Shown here in pieces: positions 26,370 through 38,729 of a stretch of DNA of 64,000 bases. Each line of letters begins with the position of its first letter. Within the stretch, counting starts at the first letter, position 1. The position numbers and the translations under genes were made by a program. The stretch is taken from contig JAAKBF010000038.1 of NCBI GenBank assembly GCA_012656075.1, positions 1-64,000 of the forward strand, in the 5' to 3' direction. This DNA comes from Phytophthora hibernalis (Eukaryota; Oomycota; Peronosporomycetes; Peronosporales; Peronosporaceae). The notes beneath the pieces were generated by a model. That model made no database searches and was not told the DNA's origin. It saw only the letters and a program-made list of their open reading frames with translations.

Positions 26370-26859
26370 TTTTTGCCCGTGTTGCCTCTCTTTTTGCTCG
26401 TTTGCAGCGTCTGTCTGCTGCCACACCTGGCTTACCGCCGCCGCCCATGTATCGTACTACGCCTTCGACATCGTCCATGGCTCCACGGGCCTCAGTCTCG
26501 CGTCCAGAAGCCAGGCGAGAGAGCCCTGGGTCGAGCACCGTCCGGGTCATCGTCGGCTTGGGCCATGGGTGGCGGCTGTCTGAACGGCCGTTTGGCCATG
26601 TACGCAGCGGCGCACCAGCGCTCAGACAGAACCCCTCGACGTGAAGCGTACGGAAAGTCGAGACAGAGCGTGATCTCGACAATGAGTTGAGGCACCTCGC
26701 GAGACGTCGGAGGGCCGCGGGTGAGTGATGCGATAGACCGTGCCGGTAAGCAGAAGGTGTGTGGACGTGTGTGTGGCATGGTGGGGCGTGCGAGAAGTGT
26801 TTTAGCGTGCGTCGGAACGTGCAAATTTTGTGAGGCGTGTGCGGAGTTGAATGTTTGGC

Positions 26860-26863
26860 GCCT

Positions 26864-26921
<58 letters not shown>

Positions 26922-26932
26922 GGGTCGCGGCA
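26860..26932 (+). tRNA. tRNA-Phe(GAA), array copy 48
   Basis: Matches copy 1; 4-T, 562 bp. Confidence 0.95.
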
Positions 26933-27421
26933 TTTTTGCCCGTGTTGCCTCTCTTTTGCTCGTTTGCAGCGTCTGTCTGCTGCCACACCTGGCTTACCGC
27001 CGCCGCCCATGTATCGTACTACGCCTTCGACATCGTCCATGGCTCCACGGGCCTCAGTCTCGCGTCCAGAAGCCAGGCGAGAGAGCCCTGGGTCGAGCAC
27101 CGTCCGGGTCATCGTCGGCTTGGGCCATGGGTGGCGGCTGTCTGAACGGCCGTTTGGCCATGTACGCAGCGGCGCACCAGCGCTCAGACAGAACCCCTCG
27201 ACGTGAAGCGTACGGAAAGTCGAGACAGAGCGTGATCTCGACAATGAGTTGAGGCACCTCGCGAGACGTCGGAGGGCCGCGGGTGAGTGATGCGATAGAC
27301 CGTGCCGGTAAGCAGAAGGTGTGTGGACGTGTGTGTGGCATGGTGGGGCGTGCGAGAAGTGTTTTAGCGTGCGTCGGAACGTGCAAATTTTGTGAGGCGT
27401 GTGCGGAGTTGAATGTTTGGC

Positions 27422-27425
27422 GCCT

Positions 27426-27483
<58 letters not shown>

Positions 27484-27494
27484 GGGTCGCGGCA
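27422..27494 (+). tRNA. tRNA-Phe(GAA), array copy 49
   Basis: Matches copy 1; 5-T, 563 bp. Confidence 0.95.
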
Positions 27495-27984
27495 TTTTTG
27501 CCCGTGTTGCCTCTCTTTTTGCTCGTTTGCAGCGTCTGTCTGCTGCCACACCTGGCTTACCGCCGCCGCCCATGTATCGTACTACGCCTTCGACATCGTC
27601 CATGGCTCCACGGGCCTCAGTCTCGCGTCCAGAAGCCAGGCGAGAGAGCCCTGGGTCGAGCACCGTCCGGGTCATCGTCGGCTTGGGCCATGGGTGGCGG
27701 CTGTCTGAACGGCCGTTTGGCCATGTACGCAGCGGCGCACCAGCGCTCAGACAGAACCCCTCGACGTGAAGCGTACGGAAAGTCGAGACAGAGCGTGATC
27801 TCGACAATGAGTTGAGGCACCTCGCGAGACGTCGGAGGGCCGCGGGTGAGTGATGCGATAGACCGTGCCGGTAAGCAGAAGGTGTGTGGACGTGTGTGTG
27901 GCATGGTGGGGCGTGCGAGAAGTGTTTTAGCGTGCGTCGGAACGTGCAAATTTTGTGAGGCGTGTGCGGAGTTGAATGTTTGGC

Positions 27985-27988
27985 GCCT

Positions 27989-28046
<58 letters not shown>

Positions 28047-28057
28047 GGGTCGCGGCA
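27985..28057 (+). tRNA. tRNA-Phe(GAA), array copy 50
   Basis: Matches copy 1; 4-T, 562 bp. Confidence 0.95.
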
Positions 28058-28546
28058 TTTTTGCCCGTGTTGCCTCTCTTTTGCTCGTTTGCAGCGTCTG
28101 TCTGCTGCCACACCTGGCTTACCGCCGCCGCCCATGTATCGTACTACGCCTTCGACATCGTCCATGGCTCCACGGGCCTCAGTCTCGCGTCCAGAAGCCA
28201 GGCGAGAGAGCCCTGGGTCGAGCACCGTCCGGGTCATCGTCGGCTTGGGCCATGGGTGGCGGCTGTCTGAACGGCCGTTTGGCCATGTACGCAGCGGCGC
28301 ACCAGCGCTCAGACAGAACCCCTCGACGTGAAGCGTACGGAAAGTCGAGACAGAGCGTGATCTCGACAATGAGTTGAGGCACCTCGCGAGACGTCGGAGG
28401 GCCGCGGGTGAGTGATGCGATAGACCGTGCCGGTAAGCAGAAGGTGTGTGGACGTGTGTGTGGCATGGTGGGGCGTGCGAGAAGTGTTTTAGCGTGCGTC
28501 GGAACGTGCAAATTTTGTGAGGCGTGTGCGGAGTTGAATGTTTGGC

Positions 28547-28550
28547 GCCT

Positions 28551-28608
<58 letters not shown>

Positions 28609-28619
28609 GGGTCGCGGCA
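28547..28619 (+). tRNA. tRNA-Phe(GAA), array copy 51
   Basis: Matches copy 1; 4-T, 562 bp. Confidence 0.95.
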
Positions 28620-29108
28620 TTTTTGCCCGTGTTGCCTCTCTTTTGCTCGTTTGCAGCGTCTGTCTGCTGCCACACCTGGCTTACCGCCGCCGCCCATGTA
28701 TCGTACTACGCCTTCGACATCGTCCATGGCTCCACGGGCCTCAGTCTCGCGTCCAGAAGCCAGGCGAGAGAGCCCTGGGTCGAGCACCGTCCGGGTCATC
28801 GTCGGCTTGGGCCATGGGTGGCGGCTGTCTGAACGGCCGTTTGGCCATGTACGCAGCGGCGCACCAGCGCTCAGACAGAACCCCTCGACGTGAAGCGTAC
28901 GGAAAGTCGAGACAGAGCGTGATCTCGACAATGAGTTGAGGCACCTCGCGAGACGTCGGAGGGCCGCGGGTGAGTGATGCGATAGACCGTGCCGGTAAGC
29001 AGAAGGTGTGTGGACGTGTGTGTGGCATGGTGGGGCGTGCGAGAAGTGTTTTAGCGTGCGTCGGAACGTGCAAATTTTGTGAGGCGTGTGCGGAGTTGAA
29101 TGTTTGGC

Positions 29109-29112
29109 GCCT

Positions 29113-29170
<58 letters not shown>

Positions 29171-29181
29171 GGGTCGCGGCA
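29109..29181 (+). tRNA. tRNA-Phe(GAA), array copy 52
   Basis: Matches copy 1; 4-T, 562 bp. Confidence 0.95.
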
Positions 29182-29670
29182 TTTTTGCCCGTGTTGCCTC
29201 TCTTTTGCTCGTTTGCAGCGTCTGTCTGCTGCCACACCTGGCTTACCGCCGCCGCCCATGTATCGTACTACGCCTTCGACATCGTCCATGGCTCCACGGG
29301 CCTCAGTCTCGCGTCCAGAAGCCAGGCGAGAGAGCCCTGGGTCGAGCACCGTCCGGGTCATCGTCGGCTTGGGCCATGGGTGGCGGCTGTCTGAACGGCC
29401 GTTTGGCCATGTACGCAGCGGCGCACCAGCGCTCAGACAGAACCCCTCGACGTGAAGCGTACGGAAAGTCGAGACAGAGCGTGATCTCGACAATGAGTTG
29501 AGGCACCTCGCGAGACGTCGGAGGGCCGCGGGTGAGTGATGCGATAGACCGTGCCGGTAAGCAGAAGGTGTGTGGACGTGTGTGTGGCATGGTGGGGCGT
29601 GCGAGAAGTGTTTTAGCGTGCGTCGGAACGTGCAAATTTTGTGAGGCGTGTGCGGAGTTGAATGTTTGGC

Positions 29671-29675
29671 GCCTG

Positions 29676-29732
<57 letters not shown>

Positions 29733-29743
29733 GGGTCGCGGCA
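29671..29743 (+). tRNA. tRNA-Phe(GAA), array copy 53, C5G variant
   Basis: Fourth C5 to G copy, 15 units after copy 38; 5-T spacer, 563 bp. Confidence 0.88.
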
Positions 29744-30233
29744 TTTTTGCCCGTGTTGCCTCTCTTTTTGCTCGTTTGCAGCGTCTGTCTGCTGCCACAC
29801 CTGGCTTACCGCCGCCGCCCATGTATCGTACTACGCCTTCGACATCGTCCATGGCTCCACGGGCCTCAGTCTCGCGTCCAGAAGCCAGGCGAGAGAGCCC
29901 TGGGTCGAGCACCGTCCGGGTCATCGTCGGCTTGGGCCATGGGTGGCGGCTGTCTGAACGGCCGTTTGGCCATGTACGCAGCGGCGCACCAGCGCTCAGA
30001 CAGAACCCCTCGACGTGAAGCGTACGGAAAGTCGAGACAGAGCGTGATCTCGACAATGAGTTGAGGCACCTCGCGAGACGTCGGAGGGCCGCGGGTGAGT
30101 GATGCGATAGACCGTGCCGGTAAGCAGAAGGTGTGTGGACGTGTGTGTGGCATGGTGGGGCGTGCGAGAAGTGTTTTAGCGTGCGTCGGAACGTGCAAAT
30201 TTTGTGAGGCGTGTGCGGAGTTGAATGTTTGGC

Positions 30234-30237
30234 GCCT

Positions 30238-30295
<58 letters not shown>

Positions 30296-30306
30296 GGGTC
30301 GCGGCA
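30234..30306 (+). tRNA. tRNA-Phe(GAA), array copy 54
   Basis: Matches copy 1; 4-T, 562 bp. Last copy of the homogeneous core. Confidence 0.95.
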
Positions 30307-30795
30307 TTTTTGCCCGTGTTGCCTCTCTTTTGCTCGTTTGCAGCGTCTGTCTGCTGCCACACCTGGCTTACCGCCGCCGCCCATGTATCGTACTACGCCT
30401 TCGACATCGTCCATGGCTCCACGGGCCTCAGTCTCGCGTCCAGAAGCCAGGCGAGAGAGCCCTGGGTCGAGCACCGTCCGGGTCATCGTCGGCTTGGGCC
30501 ATGGGTGGCGGCTGTCTGAACGGCCGTTTGGCCATGTACGCAGCGGCGCACCAGCGCTCAGACAGAACCCCTCGACGTGAAGCGTACGGAAAGTCGAGAC
30601 AGAGCGTGATCTCGACAATGAGTTGAGGCACCTCGCGAGACGTCGGAGGGCCGCGGGTGAGTGATGCGATAGACCGTGCCGGTAAGCAGAAGGTGTGTGG
30701 ACGTGTGTGTGGCATGGTGGGGCGTGCGAGAAGTGTTTTAGCGTGCGTCGGAACGTGCAAATTTTGTGAGGCGTGTGCGGAGTTGAATGTTTGGC

Positions 30796-30799
30796 GCCT

Positions 30800-30855
<56 letters not shown>

Positions 30856-30866
30856 GGGTCGCGGCA
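30796..30866 (+). pseudogene. tRNA-Phe pseudogene, array copy 55
   Basis: Two bases are missing from the T arm (GGTTCGATCGGGTCG), so the copy is 71 nt, the T stem cannot form its usual five pairs, and the B box is damaged. The rest matches copy 1. Next copy 558 bp on; the following spacer also lost two bases near 31130. Confidence 0.75.
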
Positions 30867-31353
30867 TTTTTGCCCGTGTTGCCTCTCTTTTGCTCGTTTG
30901 CAGCGTCTGTCTGCTGCCACACCTGGCTTACCGCCGCCGCCCATGTATCGTACTACGCCTTCGACATCGTCCATGGCTCCACGGGCCTCAGTCTCGCGTC
31001 CAGAAGCCAGGCGAGAGAGCCCTGGGTCGAGCACCGTCCGGGTCATCGTCGGCTTGGGCCATGGGTGGCGGCTGTCTGAACGGCCGTTTGGCCATGTACG
31101 CAGCGGCGCACCAGCGCTCAGACAGAACCCCGACGTGAAGCGTACGGAAAGTCGAGACAGAGCGTGATCTCGACAATGAGTTGAGGCACCTCGCGAGACG
31201 TCGGAGGGCCGCGGGTGAGTGATGCGATAGACCGTGCCGGTAAGCAGAAGGTGTGTGGACGTGTGTGTGGCATGGTGGGGCGTGCGAGAAGTGTTTTAGC
31301 GTGCGTCGGAACGTGCAAATTTTGTGAGGCGTGTGCGGAGTTGAATGTTTGGC

Positions 31354-31371
31354 GCCTCGATAGCTCAGTTG

Positions 31372-31416
<45 letters not shown>

Positions 31417-31427
31417 GGGTCGCGGCA
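31354..31427 (+). tRNA. tRNA-Phe(GAA), array copy 56, D-loop insertion
   Basis: An extra G in the D loop (GTTGGGGAGAGC) makes this copy 74 nt; all stems still pair. The spacer after it lacks three bases of the TTTTGCTCG motif and has an extra base near 31667. Confidence 0.8.
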
Positions 31428-31915
31428 TTTTTGCCCGTGTTGCCTCTCTTTTTCGTTTGCAGCGTCTGTCTGCTGCCACACCTGGCTTACCGCCGCCGCC
31501 CATGTATCGTACTACGCCTTCGACATCGTCCATGGCTCCACGGGCCTCAGTCTCGCGTCCAGAAGCCAGGCGAGAGAGCCCTGGGTCGAGCACCGTCCGG
31601 GTCATCGTCGGCTTGGGCCATGGGTGGCGGCTGTCTGAACGGCCGTTTGGCCATGTACGCAGCGGCAGCACCAGCGCTCAGCCAGAACCCCTCGACGTGA
31701 AGCGTACGGAAAGTCGAGACAGAGCGTGATCTCGACAATGAGTTGAGGCACCTCGCGAGACGTCGGAGGGCCGCGGGTGAGTGATGCGATAGACCGTGCC
31801 GGTAAGCAGAAGGTGTGTGGACGTGTGTGTGGCATGGTGGGGCGTGCGAGAAGTGTTTTAGCGTGCGTCGGAACGTGCAAATTTTGTGAGGCGTGTGCGG
31901 AGTTGAATGTTTGGC

Positions 31916-31919
31916 GCCT

Positions 31920-31977
<58 letters not shown>

Positions 31978-31988
31978 GGGTCGCGGCA
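31916..31988 (+). tRNA. tRNA-Phe(GAA), array copy 57
   Basis: Matches copy 1; 4-T, 561 bp. The spacer carries several substitutions (near 32190, 32244, 32294). Confidence 0.95.
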
Positions 31989-32476
31989 TTTTTGCCCGTG
32001 TTGCCTCTCTTTTGCTCGTTTGCAGCGTCTGTCTGCTGCCACACCTGGCTTACCGCCGCCGCCCATGTATCGTACTACGCCTTCGACATCGTCCATGGCT
32101 CCACGGGCCTCAGTCTCGCGTCCAGAAGCCAGGCGAGAGAGCCCTGGGTCGAGCACCGTCCGGGTCATCGTCGGCTTGGGCCATGGGTGGTGGCTGTCTG
32201 AACGGCCGTTTGGCCATGTACGCAGCGGCGCACCAGCGCTCAGCCAGAACCCCTCGACGTGAAGCGTACGGAAAGTCGAGACAGAGCGTGATCTTGACAA
32301 TGGTTGAGGCACCTCGCGTGACGTCGGAGGGCCGCGGGTGAGTGATGCGATAGACCGTGCCGGTAAGCAGAAGGTGTGTGGACGTGTGTGTGGCATGGTG
32401 GGGCGTGCGAGAAGTGTTTTAGCGTGCGTCGGAACGTGCAAATTTTGTGAGGCGTGTGCGGAGTTGAATGTTTGGC

Positions 32477-32480
32477 GCCT

Positions 32481-32538
<58 letters not shown>

Positions 32539-32549
32539 GGGTCGCGGCA
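32477..32549 (+). tRNA. tRNA-Phe(GAA), array copy 58
   Basis: Matches copy 1; 4-T, 560 bp, with a 2-bp loss in a GAGAGA run near 32698. Confidence 0.95.
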
Positions 32550-33036
32550 TTTTTGCCCGTGTTGCCTCTCTTTTGCTCGTTTGCAGCGTCTGTCTGCTGC
32601 CACACCTGGCTTACCGCCGCCGCCCATGTATCGTACTACGCCTTCGACATCGTCCATGGCTCCACGGGCCTCAGTCTCGCGTCCAGAAGCCAGGCGAGAG
32701 CCCTGGGTCGAGCACCGTCCGGGTCATCGTCGGCTTGGGCCATGGGTGGCGGCTGTCTGAACGGCCGTTTGGCCATGTACGCAGCGGCGCACCAGCGCTC
32801 AGACAGAACCCCTCGACGTGAAGCGTACGGAAAGTCGAGACAGAGCGTGATCTCGACAATGGGTTGAGGCGCCTCGCGTGACGTCGGAGGGCCGCGGGTG
32901 AGTGATGCGATAGACCGTGCCGGTAAGCAGAAGGTGTGTGGACGTGTGTGTGGCATGGTGGGGCGTGCGAGAAGTGTTTTAGCGTGCGTCGGAACGTGCA
33001 AATTTTGTGAGGCGTGTGCGGAGTTGAATGTTTGGC

Positions 33037-33040
33037 GCCT

Positions 33041-33098
<58 letters not shown>

Positions 33099-33109
33099 GG
33101 GTCGCGGCA
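33037..33109 (+). tRNA. tRNA-Phe(GAA), array copy 59
   Basis: Matches copy 1; 4-T, 562 bp. Confidence 0.95.
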
Positions 33110-33598
33110 TTTTTGCCCGTGTTGCCTCTCTTTTGCTCGTTTGCAGCGTCTGTCTGCTGCCACACCTGGCTTACCGCCGCCGCCCATGTATCGTACTACG
33201 CCTTCGACATCGTCCATGGCTCCACGGGCCTCAGTCTCGCGTCCAGAAGCCAGGCGAGAGAGCCCTGGGTCGAGCACCGTCCGGGTCATCGTCGGCTTGG
33301 GCCATGGGTGGCGGCTGTCTGAACGGCCGTTTGGCCATGTACGCAGCGGCGCACCAGCGCTCAGACAGAACCCCTCGACGTGAAGCGTACGGAAAGTCGA
33401 GACAGAGCGTGATCTCGACAATGAGTTGAGGCACCTCGCGAGACGTCGGAGGGCCGCGGGTGAGTGATGCGATAGACCGTGCCGGTAAGCAGAAGGTGTG
33501 TGGACGTGTGTGTGGCATGGTGGGGCGTGCGAGAAGTGTTTTAGCGTGCGTCGGAACGTGCAAATTTTGTGAGGCGTGTGCGGAGTTGAATGTTTGGC

Positions 33599-33602
33599 GC
33601 CT

Positions 33603-33660
<58 letters not shown>

Positions 33661-33671
33661 GGGTCGCGGCA
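33599..33671 (+). tRNA. tRNA-Phe(GAA), array copy 60
   Basis: Matches copy 1; 4-T, 562 bp. Its spacer has the T variant (GACAGTGCGTG) otherwise typical of the left edge. Confidence 0.95.
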
Positions 33672-34160
33672 TTTTTGCCCGTGTTGCCTCTCTTTTGCTC
33701 GTTTGCAGCGTCTGTCTGCTGCCACACCTGGCTTACCGCCGCCGCCCATGTATCGTACTACGCCTTCGACATCGTCCATGGCTCCACGGGCCTCAGTCTC
33801 GCGTCCAGAAGCCAGGCGAGAGAGCCCTGGGTCGAGCACCGTCCGGGTCATCGTCGGCTTGGGCCATGGGTGGCGGCTGTCTGAACGGCCGTTTGGCCAT
33901 GTACGCAGCGGCGCACCAGCGCTCAGACAGAACCCCTCGACGTGAAGCGTACGGAAAGTCGAGACAGTGCGTGATCTCGACAATGAGTTGAGGCACCTCG
34001 CGAGACGTCGGAGGGCCGCGGGTGAGTGATGCGATAGACCGTGCCGGTAAGCAGAAGGTGTGTGGACGTGTGTGTGGCATGGTGGGGCGTGCGAGAAGTG
34101 TTTTAGCGTGCGTCGGAACGTGCAAATTTTGTGAGGCGTGTGCGGAGTTGAATGTTTGGC

Positions 34161-34164
34161 GCCT

Positions 34165-34222
<58 letters not shown>

Positions 34223-34233
34223 GGGTCGCGGCA
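34161..34233 (+). tRNA. tRNA-Phe(GAA), array copy 61
   Basis: Matches copy 1; 4-T, 562 bp. Confidence 0.95.
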
Positions 34234-34722
34234 TTTTTGCCCGTGTTGCCTCTCTTTTGCTCGTTTGCAGCGTCTGTCTGCTGCCACACCTGGCTTACCG
34301 CCGCCGCCCATGTATCGTACTACGCCTTCGACATCGTCCATGGCTCCACGGGCCTCAGTCTCGCGTCCAGAAGCCAGGCGAGAGAGCCCTGGGTCGAGCA
34401 CCGTCCGGGTCATCGTCGGCTTGGGCCATGGGTGGCGGCTGTCTGAACGGCCGTTTGGCCATGTACGCAGCGGCGCACCAGCGCTCAGACAGAACCCCTC
34501 GACGTGAAGCGTACGGAAAGTCGAGACAGAGCGTGATCTCGACAATGAGTTGAGGCACCTCGCGAGACGTCGGAGGGCCGCGGGTGAGTGATGCGATAGA
34601 CCGTGCCGGTAAGCAGAAGGTGTGTGGACGTGTGTGTGGCATGGTGGGGCGTGCGAGAAGTGTTTTAGCGTGCGTCGGAACGTGCAAATTTTGTGAGGCG
34701 TGTGCGGAGTTGAATGTTTGGC

Positions 34723-34726
34723 GCCT

Positions 34727-34784
<58 letters not shown>

Positions 34785-34795
34785 GGGTCGCGGCA
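34723..34795 (+). tRNA. tRNA-Phe(GAA), array copy 62
   Basis: Matches copy 1; 4-T, 562 bp. Confidence 0.95.
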
Positions 34796-35284
34796 TTTTT
34801 GCCCGTGTTGCCTCTCTTTTGCTCGTTTGCAGCGTCTGTCTGCTGCCACACCTGGCTTACCGCCGCCGCCCATGTATCGTACTACGCCTTCGACATCGTC
34901 CATGGCTCCACGGGCCTCAGTCTCGCGTCCAGAAGCCAGGCGAGAGAGCCCTGGGTCGAGCACCGTCCGGGTCATCGTCGGCTTGGGCCATGGGTGGCGG
35001 CTGTCTGAACGGCCGTTTGGCCATGTACGCAGCGGCGCACCAGCGCTCAGACAGAACCCCTCGACGTGAAGCGTACGGAAAGTCGAGACAGAGCGTGATC
35101 TCGACAATGAGTTGAGGCACCTCGCGAGACGTCGGAGGGCCGCGGGTGAGTGATGCGATAGACCGTGCCGGTAAGCAGAAGGTGTGTGGACGTGTGTGTG
35201 GCATGGTGGGGCGTGCGAGAAGTGTTTTAGCGTGCGTCGGAACGTGCAAATTTTGTGAGGCGTGTGCGGAGTTGAATGTTTGGC

Positions 35285-35288
35285 GCCT

Positions 35289-35346
<58 letters not shown>

Positions 35347-35357
35347 GGGTCGCGGCA
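35285..35357 (+). tRNA. tRNA-Phe(GAA), array copy 63
   Basis: Matches copy 1; 4-T, 562 bp. Confidence 0.95.
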
Positions 35358-35846
35358 TTTTTGCCCGTGTTGCCTCTCTTTTGCTCGTTTGCAGCGTCTG
35401 TCTGCTGCCACACCTGGCTTACCGCCGCCGCCCATGTATCGTACTACGCCTTCGACATCGTCCATGGCTCCACGGGCCTCAGTCTCGCGTCCAGAAGCCA
35501 GGCGAGAGAGCCCTGGGTCGAGCACCGTCCGGGTCATCGTCGGCTTGGGCCATGGGTGGCGGCTGTCTGAACGGCCGTTTGGCCATGTACGCAGCGGCGC
35601 ACCAGCGCTCAGACAGAACCCCTCGACGTGAAGCGTACGGAAAGTCGAGACAGAGCGTGATCTCGACAATGAGTTGAGGCACCTCGCGAGACGTCGGAGG
35701 GCCGCGGGTGAGTGATGCGATAGACCGTGCCGGTAAGCAGAAGGTGTGTGGACGTGTGTGTGGCATGGTGGGGCGTGCGAGAAGTGTTTTAGCGTGCGTC
35801 GGAACGTGCAAATTTTGTGAGGCGTGTGCGGAGTTGAATGTTTGGC

Positions 35847-35850
35847 GCCT

Positions 35851-35908
<58 letters not shown>

Positions 35909-35918
35909 GGTCGCGGCA
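35847..35918 (+). tRNA. tRNA-Phe(GAA), array copy 64, T-stem deletion
   Basis: One G is missing from the 3' strand of the T stem (GATCCCGGTCGCGG), leaving 72 nt and only four T-stem pairs. It may be a damaged gene or a homopolymer miscall. 5-T spacer. Confidence 0.65.
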
Positions 35919-36408
35919 TTTTTGCCCGTGTTGCCTCTCTTTTTGCTCGTTTGCAGCGTCTGTCTGCTGCCACACCTGGCTTACCGCCGCCGCCCATGTA
36001 TCGTACTACGCCTTCGACATCGTCCACGGCTCCACGGGCCTCAGTCTCGCGTCCAGAAGCCAGGCGAGAGAGCCCTGGGTCGAGCACCGTCCGGGTCATC
36101 GTCGGCTTGGGCCATGGGTGGCGGCTGTCTGAACGGCCGTTTGGCCATGTACGCAGCGGCGCACCAGCGCTCAGACAGAACCCCTCGACGTGAAGCGTAC
36201 GGAAAGTCGAGACAGAGCGTGATCTCGACAATGAGTTGAGGCACCTCGCGAGACGTCGGAGGGCCGCGGGTGAGTGATGCGATAGACCGTGCCGGTAAGC
36301 AGAAGGTGTGTGGACGTGTGTGTGGCATGGTGGGGCGTGCGAGAAGTGTTTTAGCGTGCGTCGGAACGTGCAAATTTTGTGAGGCGTGTGCGGAGTTGAA
36401 TGTTTGGC

Positions 36409-36412
36409 GCCT

Positions 36413-36470
<58 letters not shown>

Positions 36471-36481
36471 GGGTCGCGGCA
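36409..36481 (+). tRNA. tRNA-Phe(GAA), array copy 65
   Basis: Matches copy 1; 4-T, 562 bp. Confidence 0.95.
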
Positions 36482-36970
36482 TTTTTGCCCGTGTTGCCTC
36501 TCTTTTGCTCGTTTGCAGCGTCTGTCTGCTGCCACACCTGGCTTACCGCCGCCGCCCATGTATCGTACTACGCCTTCGACATCGTCCATGGCTCCACGGG
36601 CCTCAGTCTCGCGTCCAGAAGCCAGGCGAGAGAGCCCTGGGTCGAGCACCGTCCGGGTCATCGTCGGCTTGGGCCATGGGTGGCGGCTGTCTGAACGGCC
36701 GTTTGGCCATGTACGCAGCGGCGCACCAGCGCTCAGACAGAACCCCTCGACGTGAAGCGTACGGAAAGTCGAGACAGAGCGTGATCTCGACAATGAGTTG
36801 AGGCACCTCGCGAGACGTCGGAGGGCCGCGGGTGAGTGATGCGATAGACCGTGCCGGTAAGCAGAAGGTGTGTGGACGTGTGTGTGGCATGGTGGGGCGT
36901 GCGAGAAGTGTTTTAGCGTGCGTCGGAACGTGCAAATTTTGTGAGGCGTGTGCGGAGTTGAATGTTTGGC

Positions 36971-36974
36971 GCCT

Positions 36975-37032
<58 letters not shown>

Positions 37033-37043
37033 GGGTCGCGGCA
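36971..37043 (+). tRNA. tRNA-Phe(GAA), array copy 66
   Basis: Matches copy 1; 5-T, 562 bp (one base lost near 37447). Confidence 0.95.
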
Positions 37044-37532
37044 TTTTTGCCCGTGTTGCCTCTCTTTTTGCTCGTTTGCAGCGTCTGTCTGCTGCCACAC
37101 CTGGCTTACCGCCGCCGCCCATGTATCGTACTACGCCTTCGACATCGTCCATGGCTCCACGGGCCTCAGTCTCGCGTCCAGAAGCCAGGCGAGAGAGCCC
37201 TGGGTCGAGCACCGTCCGGGTCATCGTCGGCTTGGGCCATGGGTGGCGGCTGTCTGAACGGCCGTTTGGCCATGTACGCAGCGGCGCACCAGCGCTCAGA
37301 CAGAACCCCTCGACGTGAAGCGTACGGAAAGTCGAGACAGAGCGTGATCTCGACAATGAGTTGAGGCACCTCGCGAGACGTCGGAGGGCCGCGGGTGAGT
37401 GATGCGATAGACCGTGCCGGTAAGCAGAAGGTGTGTGGACGTGTGTGGGCATGGTGGGGCGTGCGAGAAGTGTTTTAGCGTGCGTCGGAACGTGCAAATT
37501 TTGTGAGGCGTGTGCGGAGTTGAATGTTTGGC

Positions 37533-37536
37533 GCCT

Positions 37537-37594
<58 letters not shown>

Positions 37595-37605
37595 GGGTCG
37601 CGGCA
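37533..37605 (+). tRNA. tRNA-Phe(GAA), array copy 67
   Basis: Matches copy 1; 5-T, 562 bp (one T lost near 38037). Confidence 0.95.
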
Positions 37606-38094
37606 TTTTTGCCCGTGTTGCCTCTCTTTTTGCTCGTTTGCAGCGTCTGTCTGCTGCCACACCTGGCTTACCGCCGCCGCCCATGTATCGTACTACGCCT
37701 TCGACATCGTCCATGGCTCCACGGGCCTCAGTCTCGCGTCCAGAAGCCAGGCGAGAGAGCCCTGGGTCGAGCACCGTCCGGGTCATCGTCGGCTTGGGCC
37801 ATGGGTGGCGGCTGTCTGAACGGCCGTTTGGCCATGTGCGCAGCGGCGCACCAGCGCTCAGACAGAACCCCTCGACGTGAAGCGTACGGAAAGTCGAGAC
37901 AGAGCGTGATCTCGACAATGAGTTGAGGCACCTCGCGAGACGTCGGAGGGCCGCGGGTGAGTGATGCGATAGACCGTGCCGGTAAGCAGAAGGTGTGTGG
38001 ACGTGTGTGTGGCATGGTGGGGCGTGCGAGAAGTGTTTAGCGTGCGTCGGAACGTGCAAATTTTGTGAGGCGTGTGCGGAGTTGAATGTTTGGC

Positions 38095-38098
38095 GCCT

Positions 38099-38156
<58 letters not shown>

Positions 38157-38167
38157 GGGTCGCGGCA
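38095..38167 (+). tRNA. tRNA-Phe(GAA), array copy 68
   Basis: Matches copy 1; 5-T, 562 bp (one C lost near 38432). Confidence 0.95.
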
Positions 38168-38656
38168 TTTTTGCCCGTGTTGCCTCTCTTTTTGCTCGTT
38201 TGCAGCGTCTGTCTGCTGCCACACCTGGCTTACCGCCGCCGCCCATGTATCGTACTACGCCTTCGACATCGTCCATGGCTCCACGGGCCTCAGTCTCGCG
38301 TCCAGAAGCCAGGCGAGAGAGCCCTGGGTCGAGCACCGTCCGGGTCATCGTCGGCTTGGGCCATGGGTGGCGGCTGTCTGAACGGCCGTTTGGCCATGTA
38401 CGCAGCGGCGCACCAGCGCTCAGACAGAACCCTCGACGTGAAGCGTACGGAAAGTCGAGACAGTGCGTGATCTCGACAATGAGTTGAGGCACCTCGCGAG
38501 ACGTCGGAGGGCCGCGGGTGAGTGATGCGATAGACCGTGCCGGTAAGCAGAAGGTGTGTGGACGTGTGTGTGGCATGGTGGGGCGTGCGAGAAGTGTTTT
38601 AGCGTGCGTCGGAACGTCCAAATTTTGTGAGGCGTGTGCGGAGTTGAATGTTTGGC

Positions 38657-38660
38657 GCCT

Positions 38661-38718
<58 letters not shown>

Positions 38719-38729
38719 GGGTCGCGGCA
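38657..38729 (+). tRNA. tRNA-Phe(GAA), array copy 69
   Basis: Matches copy 1; 4-T, 560 bp. The following spacer is clearly diverged (38956-39140). Confidence 0.95.

Noticed and set aside
85..30922. Minus-strand open frames of 165-352 codons repeated across the array
   Set aside because: They run through tRNA genes and spacer in whichever frame lacks stops, change frame with each one-base spacer difference, and read as tRNA-derived strings. No protein domain is visible.
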